Shown in pieces: positions 32,999-40,729 of a DNA stretch of 42,831 nucleotides (the stretch's first letter is position 1; each line of letters starts with the position of its first letter). This stretch comes from DATJLQ01 sp035509415 (GTDB taxonomy: Bacteria; Pseudomonadota; Alphaproteobacteria; JACZXZ01). Location of the stretch: NCBI GenBank assembly GCA_035509415.1, contig DATJLQ010000045.1, positions 1 to 42,831 on the forward strand. Reading direction: 5' to 3'. The notes under the pieces are model-generated. The model made no database searches, had not been told where the DNA came from, and worked only from the letters and a program-made list of their open reading frames with translations. The translations under genes were made by a program, and so were the position numbers.

Positions 32999-34186
32999 CT
33001 ATTTGCCCTTCGCCGCCCCCACCTCCTGGTCCCAGCGATTGAAGGCGTAGACCAGCTGGTCCGGGAGCAAGGGCAGCTCCTGCGGATAATCGACGATGAG
33101 CTTAGCGTATTCGGGCCGGCCGTACTCCTCGATGATTTTCTGGCTGTCTTCCGGCGCCATCGAGAGCGGCACGTCCTTGACCGCGGGACCCGGATAGAAA
33201 TAGCCCGCGTCGTAGGTGGTCGCCTGGGCCGGCTTGGTGAGGAGGTAGGCGAGGAGGTCGATCAGCACGGCGACCTTCTCGGGCTTGACCTTCTTCGGGA
33301 TGCACAGATAGTGCGCGTCGAGCACCCAGTGGAAGCCGGTGAAGGCCTGCACCTTCGCCTCCTTCGGCACCACGCCGAGTGCGCGCGGATTGATGTCCCA
33401 GCCCATCTGGGTCGGCGTCATGTCGCGCGAGCCCTCGCCCAGCTCCTTCATCACCGGGCCGGTGCCCGCGGGGTAGTACTCGACGTATTTGCCGAGCTCC
33501 TTGAGATAGGACCAGGTGTTGGCCCAGCCGTTCTTCGGATCGTGCGCGTCCTTGTCGCCCAGGATGTAGGGCAGCCCCATCATGAAGATGCGTCCCGGGC
33601 CCGAATTGGCCGGGCGCGCGTAGATGAAGCGGTTCGGATGCGCCTTGGCCCATTCGAGGAGTTCCTTGGCCGTCTTCGGCACGTCCTTGACCTTGGCCGG
33701 CATGTATTCGAGCAGCGGTCCCGCCGGGCAGAACACGATGCACACGCCGTCGTTCTGCGCGAGGCCCTGCATCTTGAGCGCCCCCGGCAGATAGACTTCC
33801 TCGAGATTTGGCAGTTTCGAGGCGAAGGCGGGCAGCAGCTGAATCCAGAGCTTCTGGTCGACGCCCGCCGAAAGCGCGTCGATGCCGGTGAGCACGCCGT
33901 CGATGTCGACCCGGTCCGCGTCCTGCTGCGCCTTGATCTTGCCCGGAAGCTCGGGTGCCGGCGCCTTCGCGAAGGTGATGCGCGAGACGAGCTTCGGATG
34001 GGTCTTGGCGTAGGTCTCGATCGCGCGCTGTGTCAACGCGAGGTTGCCCGCGACGTCGACGATGTTGAGCGAGACCGGCGAGCTGGGCAAGGGCGGCACT
34101 TGCGCCCGGGCCCCCGCGATGCCGAGCGCGGCAACACCCGCCGCCCCGCCGATGAGTTCGCGCCGCGTGATCTTGATGTTGCTCAT
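32999..34186 (-). CDS. ABC transporter substrate-binding protein, spermidine/iron-type, Tat-like signal
   Basis: 395 residues from ATG 34186, with a strong AGGGAGGA ribosome site; the earlier in-frame ATG at 34276 is not needed. The N-terminus is MSNIKITRRELIGGAAGVAA, a twin-arginine-like signal (TRREL followed by a modest hydrophobic stretch) with a likely cut after ARA near residue 28. The mature part is a bilobed extracellular binding protein (family-1/PotD-like), with DAHYLCIPKKVKPEKVAVLIDLL and PEDSQKIIEEYGRPEY. It should supply the importer encoded downstream. Ligand unknown; an acidic sugar is plausible from the neighbours. Confidence 0.88.
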   Translation of the reverse strand: MSNIKITRRELIGGAAGVAALGIAGARAQVPPLPSSPVSLNIVDVAGNLALTQRAIETYAKTHPKLVSRITFAKAPAPELPGKIKAQQDADRVDIDGVLTGIDALSAGVDQKLWIQLLPAFASKLPNLEEVYLPGALKMQGLAQNDGVCIVFCPAGPLLEYMPAKVKDVPKTAKELLEWAKAHPNRFIYARPANSGPGRIFMMGLPYILGDKDAHDPKNGWANTWSYLKELGKYVEYYPAGTGPVMKELGEGSRDMTPTQMGWDINPRALGVVPKEAKVQAFTGFHWVLDAHYLCIPKKVKPEKVAVLIDLLAYLLTKPAQATTYDAGYFYPGPAVKDVPLSMAPEDSQKIIEEYGRPEYAKLIVDYPQELPLLPDQLVYAFNRWDQEVGAAKGK

Positions 34187-34283
34187 GGTTCCTCCCTTTC
34201 GTGCGGGCGCTCGCCCGCGTTTCTTTCGCCTTCCGCCGGCGCCCCCATTCGCGGGCGCCGTTCGATGCACCGTCAACGCTGCC

Positions 34284-35000
34284 TCAGCGCTTCCGCCCTT
34301 TCTGCCATTGGGCGAATTCCGCGCGCGTGGCCTCGTTCGGCGGGTAGAGGCCGAAGATCGCCCGCCCGCCCTTGACCTGGGCCTCGACCCAATCCTCGAA
34401 TTCGGTCATCGCCGCCGCCTCCTCGGCGATCTCGTTCGCGAGCGCGGCCGGGATCACCACCACCGCCTCGCCGTCGCCGACGATGACGTCGCCCGGATAG
34501 ACCGGCGCGTCGCCGCAGCCGATCGGCACGTTGAGGTCGACCGCGTGATGGCGCGTCAGGTTGGTGGGGGCCGAGGGACGCGCGCAATAGACCGGGAAAT
34601 CCAGCTCGGCCAAGGTCGGGCTGTCGCGGAAGCCGCCGTCGCTCACGATGCCCGCGGCACCGCGCACCTTCATGCGCTGGATCAGGATGGCACCCGCCGA
34701 CGCCGCGCGCGGGTCCTTGCGCGAATCGATCACCATCACGTGGCCGGGCGGGATCTCCTCGATCGCCTTCCGTTGCGGGTGCGCGCGGTCCTCGAACACC
34801 TTGATCGTGTCGAGATCCTCGCGCGCCGGGATGTAGCGCAGCGTGTAGGCCTCGCCCACCATGCGCGCGGCCTTGGGATTGAGCGGAAGCACACCCTGGA
34901 TCGCGGTATTGCGCAGGCCGCGCTTGAAAAGCGCCGTCGTGAGCGTCGCGGTCGAGACCTCGGCGAGGCGCTTGCGGTTTTCCTGGGTCAGCGTCGCCAT
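34284..35000 (-). CDS. RraA-family protein (HMG/oxaloacetate aldolase-like)
   Basis: 238 residues. The core of the RraA/HMG-aldolase fold is visible: GAILIQRMKVRGAAGIVSDGGFRDS with the catalytic/metal pair Arg125-Asp126, and GDVIVGDGEAVVVIPAALANEI. RraA-fold proteins are either RNase E inhibitors or divalent-metal aldolases/decarboxylases acting on 4-hydroxy-2-oxo acids. In a catabolic operon with a dehydratase and a lactonase, the aldolase/decarboxylase role fits better than RNase regulation. It starts 3 bases after the stop of the dehydratase gene. Confidence 0.85.
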   Translation of the reverse strand: MATLTQENRKRLAEVSTATLTTALFKRGLRNTAIQGVLPLNPKAARMVGEAYTLRYIPAREDLDTIKVFEDRAHPQRKAIEEIPPGHVMVIDSRKDPRAASAGAILIQRMKVRGAAGIVSDGGFRDSPTLAELDFPVYCARPSAPTNLTRHHAVDLNVPIGCGDAPVYPGDVIVGDGEAVVVIPAALANEIAEEAAAMTEFEDWVEAQVKGGRAIFGLYPPNEATRAEFAQWQKGRKR

Positions 35001-35003
35001 GGC

Positions 35004-36206
35004 TCAGCTCCCCTCGGGCGGGCGCCCGAACGCCGCGGCGCGGCGCAAACGCGTCTGGACATAGACATGCTCGCCCGCGGTGCCGGGCTCGTAGCCGCCG
35101 GCCGCGATCGAGACGTTGCGCACGCTCGGATAACGCGCGATCGCCGCCTCGTCGATGTCGACGCCGAGGCCGGGTGCGGTCGGCACCAGAAGATGGCCGC
35201 CTTCGAGCACGGGCGGCGCCGAGATCACCTCGTTCCGTCCCGGCCAATCGTTCTCGATGCGCTCGAGCATGAGCGCGTTGGGGATGGCGGCGAGGAGATG
35301 AAGCGCCGCGAACTCCGCGACCGGGCCGAGGGTGCCCGAATGGGGTGCCACCATGATGTGATGGGCCTCGGCCATGCCGGCGAGCTTCTTCATCTGGCTC
35401 AAGCCGCCCGCGCGCCCGGTGTCGGGCTGGATCACGTCGACCATCTCGCGCTCGATCATCTCGCGCCAGCCCCAGATGGTGGCGCGCCGCTCGCCCGCCG
35501 CGACCGGGAGCGCAATGCCCGCGGCCACGCGCGCGAGGCCCTCGAGATTCTCAGGTGCAACCGGATCCTCGACGAACAGGAGCTGGTACGGCTCGAGCGC
35601 GCGGCCGAGCAGGATCGCGTCCTTGGGCGTCATCCAGGGCGGGCCGTGGAGATCGACCATGAGGTCCATCTCGAGCCCGACCGCCTCGCGGATCGCCGCC
35701 ACCTTGCGCAAGGGATCGCGCACGCCGCCGGTCTTGACCGCGGTGATGCCGCGCGCCTTGAGCGCGAGCGCCACCTCGGGCGTCGCCGCGTGGCTGTAGA
35801 TGCGCACGCGCTCGCGCACGCGGCCGCCGAGGAGGTTCCAGACCGGCGTGCCGAGCGCCTTCCCCTTGATGTCCCAAAGCGCCATGTCGATCCCGCTCAT
35901 GGCACCCGCGCCGACCACGCCGGTCATGCCGTGGGCCATCTGGGCGACCATCATCTTCTGCCACAGCCGCTCGATGTCGGCCGGGTCCTCGCCAACCAGA
36001 ATCGAGGCGAGGTCCTCGACCGCGGTCTCGATCACGCGCGGCCAGCCCGAGCATTCGCCGACCCCGTAAACCCCCTCGTCGGTCGCGACCTTGACGAAGA
36101 GCCAGTTGCGCGATCCGGTCTGGTGACCCTTGCCGTCGGACGCCCAGGCGCTGTCCGAGGGGGCGCCGGCTTGCATGAGAAAGGTCTTGATCGCGGCTAT
36201 CTTCAT
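35004..36206 (-). CDS. Enolase-superfamily dehydratase (mandelate racemase/muconate lactonizing type)
   Basis: 400 residues. The N-terminal capping domain is followed by a TIM barrel. Metal ligands are Asp185, Glu213 and Glu239 (VDLHG, VEDPV, AGERR). His187 in DLHG and His289 in APHSG fit the general acid/base pair of the galactonate-dehydratase-like group. Such enzymes remove water from aldonic acids to give 2-keto-3-deoxy acids. Exact sugar not readable. Its ATG is 7 bases after the GntR stop, so it is the first catabolic gene of the operon. Confidence 0.9.
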   Translation of the reverse strand: MKIAAIKTFLMQAGAPSDSAWASDGKGHQTGSRNWLFVKVATDEGVYGVGECSGWPRVIETAVEDLASILVGEDPADIERLWQKMMVAQMAHGMTGVVGAGAMSGIDMALWDIKGKALGTPVWNLLGGRVRERVRIYSHAATPEVALALKARGITAVKTGGVRDPLRKVAAIREAVGLEMDLMVDLHGPPWMTPKDAILLGRALEPYQLLFVEDPVAPENLEGLARVAAGIALPVAAGERRATIWGWREMIEREMVDVIQPDTGRAGGLSQMKKLAGMAEAHHIMVAPHSGTLGPVAEFAALHLLAAIPNALMLERIENDWPGRNEVISAPPVLEGGHLLVPTAPGLGVDIDEAAIARYPSVRNVSIAAGGYEPGTAGEHVYVQTRLRRAAAFGRPPEGS

Positions 36207-36213
36207 GACGCGC

Positions 36214-37062
36214 TCAGGGATTCTTCTGCGTATCGTTCGCGACGCGCGGCGGGGCTGCGCCCAGGATCGGCCGCAGGATCGAGCCCGTGCCGGCCGCGTC
36301 CGCGAAGTAGTCCGCGTGCTCGCGCTTCAGGATTTCGACCGAGCGGAACAGCCCGCGCACATGCGCCCGCATCGCCTCGACCGCACCCGCTCCGTCGCGC
36401 CCCACGAGCCGGTCGATCACCGCCTCGTGCTCGGCCACGATGGCCGAGAGCTTGCGCGGAAGCCGCATGGTCAGGTGGCGCACGCGGTCCATCTGCGCCT
36501 TGGCACTCACCACTTGGCGCCAGGCGTTGGGATGGCCCGCGATCTCCATGATGGTCGCGTGCATCGCCTCGTCGGCGACGAAGAACGAGGTCTCGTCGTT
36601 CGCGCGCTGGCACGCGCGTTGGCGCCGGATGATGGCCGCGAGGCGGCGCGCGTCGGCCGCCTCGATGCGCTCGGCCGCACGCGCGACGGCCGCGCATTCC
36701 AGCGCCTCGCGCACGAACTGGCTGTCGAACACCTCGCCGAGCGTGATGGGGGCCACGAACGAGCCGTATTGGGGATAGATCTCGACCAGGTTCTCCTGGG
36801 AGAGCTTGATGAGCGCCTCGCGCACCGGCGTGCGCGACACGCCGAAGCGCTGCGAGAGCTCCTGCTCCGAGAGCGGCGCGCGCGGCAGAAGAGTGCCCGC
36901 GATGATCTCGCGCCGCAGGAGTGAGCCCACCTGGACCGCCATGGTCTGGCGCCGCATGGGCACCACGGGCGCCGCGGCCCCGAGGCCGGCACCCGAGCGC
37001 GGCACGCTTGCCCCGATCCCCTCGCCGCCCAGAGCCCGGGCCGATTTCGCGCGTGTCGCCAT
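36214..37062 (-). CDS. GntR-family transcriptional regulator, FCD (FadR) subfamily
   Basis: 282 residues. An N-terminal stretch of about 40 residues is unusual and Ala/Gly-rich. The winged helix-turn-helix follows (LSEQELSQRFGVSRTPVREALIKLSQENLVEI, read in parts). The C-terminal all-helical FCD effector domain has EALECAAVARAAERI, DEAMHATIMEIAGHPN and EHEAVIDRLVGRD, with metal-type histidines. It is the first gene of the catabolic operon and probably represses it until a sugar-acid-like effector binds. It is transcribed from the same promoter as its targets, so it controls its own level. Confidence 0.93.
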   Translation of the reverse strand: MATRAKSARALGGEGIGASVPRSGAGLGAAAPVVPMRRQTMAVQVGSLLRREIIAGTLLPRAPLSEQELSQRFGVSRTPVREALIKLSQENLVEIYPQYGSFVAPITLGEVFDSQFVREALECAAVARAAERIEAADARRLAAIIRRQRACQRANDETSFFVADEAMHATIMEIAGHPNAWRQVVSAKAQMDRVRHLTMRLPRKLSAIVAEHEAVIDRLVGRDGAGAVEAMRAHVRGLFRSVEILKREHADYFADAAGTGSILRPILGAAPPRVANDTQKNP

Positions 37063-37101
37063 GCCTCCCTCGCCGGGGTCGGACGCCCCGTTGCGCGCAC
37101 T

Positions 37102-37129
37102 CTACCATACTAGCATTCAAGCGCGTCAA
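37102..37129 (-). promoter_or_regulatory. Probable promoter/operator of the GntR catabolic operon
   Basis: Upstream of the GntR gene, minus-strand TTGACG (37129-37124) is followed by an AT-richer segment with the imperfect palindrome ATGCTAGTAT (37116-37107) and then GGTAG. ATGCTAGTAT-type palindromes are common operators of FCD regulators. The -10 box is not clear. The site is 40-70 bases before the GntR ATG. Confidence 0.35.
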
Positions 37130-37185
37130 GGGCGCCGCGGCGACGGGAGTGACCCGGTTCGAAACTCCGGCCGCGGTTCAATTCG

Positions 37186-37313
37186 CGTCATCACCGGGCC
37201 CCCGGGACCGGCCGTCGGCCGGCCCGAGGCCAAGCTTCACGTCCCGGCGATCCACGTCTTTCAGATGCTCAAACGTGGATGGCCGGACCAAGTCCGGCCA
37301 TGACACCCAAGCC
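37186..37313 (+). repeat. Diverged single copy of the 8944-9485 repeat
   Basis: It shares the order CGTCATCACCGGGC, AAGCTTC-CGTCCCGGCGATCC, a CCACGT/ACGTGG hairpin (37252-37257 and 37273-37278) and the intact ATGGCCGGAC/GTCCGGCCAT palindrome (37279-37301). The gap of 392 bases between the GntR gene and the end of mrcA holds this copy, the candidate operator and a short run of GAATCGAGG direct repeats near 37380-37410, but no gene. Confidence 0.85.
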
Positions 37314-37454
37314 ACGATTTAAAACTGAGTCACGACCGCGGCGGCGCGCCAAAGGATGGCGGCGCGCGCGTCGGAAGGAGAATCGAGGAATCGAGGATCG
37401 CGGAATTGAGGCCGGACCGGGAACGGCGCCGCAACGCAGGCGTCGACGACGACG

Positions 37455-39953
37455 CTAGTAGATGCCGCCCGTCCCTTCGTTGGCGCTGCCGCTGCCGGGG
37501 CTGAAGCTCGCCCCCTCGGCGTTGGGCGATTCGCTGCCGTCGAGCACGGGGCCGCGCGCCTCGGGCACGGTGCCGGGCTTGAACGGCTCGACCACGACCG
37601 CGCGGTCGCCGGGCTGGGCCGGGAGCCCGTCCGAGAGGCGCGTGCGCACCATGACGAGCCCGGGCGGAATGCGGAACGGAATGCCGGGCGTGTCCTTGAG
37701 CGCGTTCTGCATGAAGTCGATGAACACCGGCAGCGCCACCGTCGCCCCCTGCTCGAGCGGGCCCTGGGTACGCGGCTGGTCGAAGCCCATATAGACGCCG
37801 CACACGAGGTCGGGCGTGAAGCCGATGAACCAGGTGTCCTTGTCCTGGTCGGTGGTGCCGGTCTTGCCCGCGAGCGGCTGCTTGATCACGCGCGCACGCA
37901 CGCCGGTGCCGCGCTCGATCACACCCTGCATCATCCAGACCACCTGGTAGATGCTGCGCGGATCGTCGAGCTGCTGGCGCGTGTCGGGAAGGTCGGGCAC
38001 TTCGAGGTCGGGCTTCCACGCGACGTTGTCGCAGTCCGGGCAGGGCCGCGTGTCGTGGCGGTAGATGAGCTTGCCGTAGCGGTCCTGCACCCATTCGATC
38101 AGCGTGGGCGTGATCTTCTTGCCGCCGTTGACGAGCTCGCCATAGGCGGTGGTGAGGCGCAGGAGCGTCGTCACCTGGGAGCCGAGCGCCATGGCGAGCT
38201 CGGGCTCGAGATGGTCGACGATGCCGAAGCGCTCGGCGGTGGCGGCGATCTTGTCCATGCCGATATTGGCCGCGAGGCGCACGGTCATGAGGTTGCGCGA
38301 ATGCTCGAGGCCGAAACGCAGCGGCTCGGGCCCGTAGAAATTATGCTCGTAGTTGGCGGGCTTCCATTTGCCGAGCCCCGGCCCCTGGTCGATCACGAAG
38401 GGCGCGTCGAGCACGAGGGAGGAGGGCGTGAAGCCGTTGTCCATCGCGGTGAGGTACACGAACGGCTTGAACGCCGAGCCCGGCTGGCGCCAGGCCTGGA
38501 CCGCGCGGTCGAACTCGTCCTTGGCGGGGACGAAATGGTAGCCGCCGGTGAGCGCCAGCACGCGGCCCGTATGCGGGTCGAGCACCACGACCGCGCCCTG
38601 GAGCTCGGGAATCTGGCGCAGCCCATAAGTGTGCGGCGGATAGGGCTTGCCCTCGGCACTCGCGGTCACCGGCTCGACCATGATCACGTCGCCGACTGCG
38701 AGCACGTCGGACGGGCTCTTGGGCCAGAGCCCGACATGCTGGTCGGGCAGTTCCTTCCGCGCCCAATGGAGCTCGGCGAAGGGGATATGTCCGGTCTCGG
38801 CGATCTTGTGCGCGGGATCGGGCGCGAGGCCGATGGTCGCACCCTCCGCGTCGACGCCGAGCACGACCGCGAGATTCCAGCTCCCGATGTCGACCGGGCG
38901 CGGAAACGCCGCGAGCGGGCCGAGCCACGCGTCCTGGGACGCGACCTCGGTGATGGGGAGCTTGCCGAGCGGTCCGCGCCAGCCGTGACGCCGGTCGTAG
39001 GCGATGAGCCCGGCGCGTAGCGCCTCGTCGGCATAGGCCTGGAGCTTGGGATCGACCGTGGTGCGCACCGAGAGGCCGCCCGAATAGAGTGCCGTCTCGC
39101 CGAAGCGCGCCAGGAGCTCGCGCCGCACTTCCTCGGTGAAGTAGCCCGCGTCGGCGAACTCGCTCGCCGGCGCGGTCTTGGTCGCGAGCGGCTGGGCCTT
39201 GGCCTTGGCGGCCTCGGCCGCCGTGATGTCGCCGTCATCCACCATGCGATCGATCACCCAGTCGCGCCGCGCCTTGGCGGCCTCGGGGAAGCGCCAGGGA
39301 TTGTAGTTGTTGGGCGCCTTGGGGAGTGCCGCGAGGAACGCGGCCTCCGAGATCGAGAGCTGATCGAGCGACTTGTCGAAGTAGTTGAGCGCCGCCGCGG
39401 CGACGCCGTAGGAGCCGCCGCCGAGATAAATCTCGTTGAGATAGAGCTCGAGAATGTGGTCCTTCGAGAAGGCGCGCTCGATGCGGAACGCGAGGATCGC
39501 CTCCTTGATCTTGCGCGAGAGCGAGACCTCGTTGTTGAGGAGGAAGTTCTTCGCCACCTGCTGCGTGATCGTGGAGGCGCCGACCGGGCGCCGGTTCTGT
39601 CCCATATGGATCAGATCCTGGAGTGCTGCGCGCACGGTCGAGAACACGTCGATGCCGCCATGCTGGTAGAAATTCTTGTCCTCGGCGGCGAGGAAGGCCT
39701 GGATCACGCGCTTAGGGATCGCGTCGATCGGCACGAACACGCGCCGCTCGGTCGCGTACTCGGCGAGGAGCTCGCCGTTGCCCGCGAGCACGCGCGTCAC
39801 CACGGGCGGCTGATAGTTGGCGAGCTGGTGGTAGTCGGGCAGCCCGCGGCCGTAATGGTAGAAGACGTAGAGCGCACCCGCGCAGCCGAGCAGCGCCACG
39901 AGCACGAGCGCCGTGGCCGCGATCAGCAACCGTTTGGCCAGAGTCTTGAGCAT
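37455..39953 (-). CDS. mrcA: Penicillin-binding protein 1A (bifunctional transglycosylase/transpeptidase)
   Basis: 832 residues from ATG 39953; an in-frame start 36 bases upstream is possible. A short cytoplasmic tail and one membrane anchor (residues 8-30) precede the GT51 domain with catalytic Glu91 in EDKNFYQHGGID and STITQQVAKN. The transpeptidase domain follows, with Ser493-x-x-Lys496 (PGSAFKP), the SxN-type motif (EHSRNLMT) and KTGTT. An inserted OB-like region lies between the two. The tail is Gly/Ser-rich. It polymerises and crosslinks peptidoglycan at the inner membrane. No clear ribosome site. It points away from rne and towards the catabolic operon. Confidence 0.95.
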   Translation of the reverse strand: MLKTLAKRLLIAATALVLVALLGCAGALYVFYHYGRGLPDYHQLANYQPPVVTRVLAGNGELLAEYATERRVFVPIDAIPKRVIQAFLAAEDKNFYQHGGIDVFSTVRAALQDLIHMGQNRRPVGASTITQQVAKNFLLNNEVSLSRKIKEAILAFRIERAFSKDHILELYLNEIYLGGGSYGVAAAALNYFDKSLDQLSISEAAFLAALPKAPNNYNPWRFPEAAKARRDWVIDRMVDDGDITAAEAAKAKAQPLATKTAPASEFADAGYFTEEVRRELLARFGETALYSGGLSVRTTVDPKLQAYADEALRAGLIAYDRRHGWRGPLGKLPITEVASQDAWLGPLAAFPRPVDIGSWNLAVVLGVDAEGATIGLAPDPAHKIAETGHIPFAELHWARKELPDQHVGLWPKSPSDVLAVGDVIMVEPVTASAEGKPYPPHTYGLRQIPELQGAVVVLDPHTGRVLALTGGYHFVPAKDEFDRAVQAWRQPGSAFKPFVYLTAMDNGFTPSSLVLDAPFVIDQGPGLGKWKPANYEHNFYGPEPLRFGLEHSRNLMTVRLAANIGMDKIAATAERFGIVDHLEPELAMALGSQVTTLLRLTTAYGELVNGGKKITPTLIEWVQDRYGKLIYRHDTRPCPDCDNVAWKPDLEVPDLPDTRQQLDDPRSIYQVVWMMQGVIERGTGVRARVIKQPLAGKTGTTDQDKDTWFIGFTPDLVCGVYMGFDQPRTQGPLEQGATVALPVFIDFMQNALKDTPGIPFRIPPGLVMVRTRLSDGLPAQPGDRAVVVEPFKPGTVPEARGPVLDGSESPNAEGASFSPGSGSANEGTGGIY

Positions 39954-40046
39954 CGATGGAGAGTCCCGCACTCCGCGCGCCACCCGCAACGCGTCCGGCG
40001 ACGGGCCGCCGCGGCGGCCACGCGGCCGAGCTTACATCGTCAAATG

Positions 40047-40068
40047 GGGCGAAGTTATGACTTCGCCC
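40047..40068. promoter_or_regulatory. Perfect 9-bp hairpin upstream of mrcA
   Basis: GGGCGAAGT (40047-40055) and ACTTCGCCC (40060-40068) are perfectly complementary around a TATG loop. It lies about 95-115 bases before the mrcA ATG, so it could be in the mrcA leader, an operator, or the end of a short antisense transcript. No T-run flanks it on either side. Confidence 0.5.
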
Positions 40069-40366
40069 GAAATCCCGCGCGCGGCTTCGGCGCAACTTCG
40101 CACGGCGCGCCAGGAGGCGCAACGCGCGTTCCGGTGCCGCCCACGCCGCGTCGCGCGCCCGGGGATCGTCAAGGCTGATAAGCGCCGGCCGCGCCCGTGC
40201 CGGCGCACGCCTTCGACGGCGCAATTTCGCGCCGCGGCCCAGGTTCGCGATTTAACCATATTACTTCAATATCTTACGGCGTTGCCCGCGGTCGCGACTC
40301 GGAATCGCCGGCGCGACGCTTCACGTCGTTTTGAGACCCGCCGCGGCGCGCGCGACGAATAATCAA

Positions 40367-40395
40367 TTGTCCACAGGCGGCCGCAACGGTATCTT
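40367..40395 (+). promoter_or_regulatory. Possible rne promoter
   Basis: TTGTCC (40367-40372) and TATCTT (40390-40395) have a 17-base spacer and read towards rne. This would give a leader of about 330 bases. A long structured leader is known in E. coli rne, where it mediates autoregulation by RNase E. The assignment rests on box similarity only. Confidence 0.4.
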
Positions 40396-40729
40396 CCTGG
40401 TTGCGAACCGCCGCAGCGGTCCGCCCGCGCCTCGCGGGAGGACATCGGCTGCCGCCGAGCGGTCACGCGGCCGGAGCCCCTTCGGGAGCGCTTCGGGCCG
40501 CACGGGCTTGGCGGGCGCCGGAGACGCTGGGGACGATGGGAACATCGAGGTTGGATCCAAAGGCGGCCGCCTGAAGCGGCCACCGCGCGCGATCCCCGTC
40601 GTGGCGCCGTAAAGTTTCGGCGTCGCGTTTGACGGGTCGAGCCCGCAGGAACCGGCCTCGCAGAGCCAGGCACGCCGCCGCCCGGAGTTCGCACGGGTCG
40701 CTGGCGGCGTGCGCCGGAGATTTTGCCGA

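Larger units (their letters stand above)
39954..40729. other. 776-base intergenic region between divergent mrcA and rne
   Basis: No convincing gene. It holds, in order: the hairpin at 40047-40068, an AT-rich island around 40250-40280 with a small ATATT/AATAT inverted repeat, a promoter-like pair for rne (40367-40395), and a GC-rich stretch of about 330 bases that should be the rne leader. A GGCCGC/GCGGCC hairpin lies near 40563-40580. No remnant of an amidase gene was recognised. Confidence 0.6.

Noticed and set aside
34044..36551. 835-residue forward frame across rraA, the dehydratase and part of gntR
   Set aside because: Crosses three well-supported minus-strand genes and has shadow composition.
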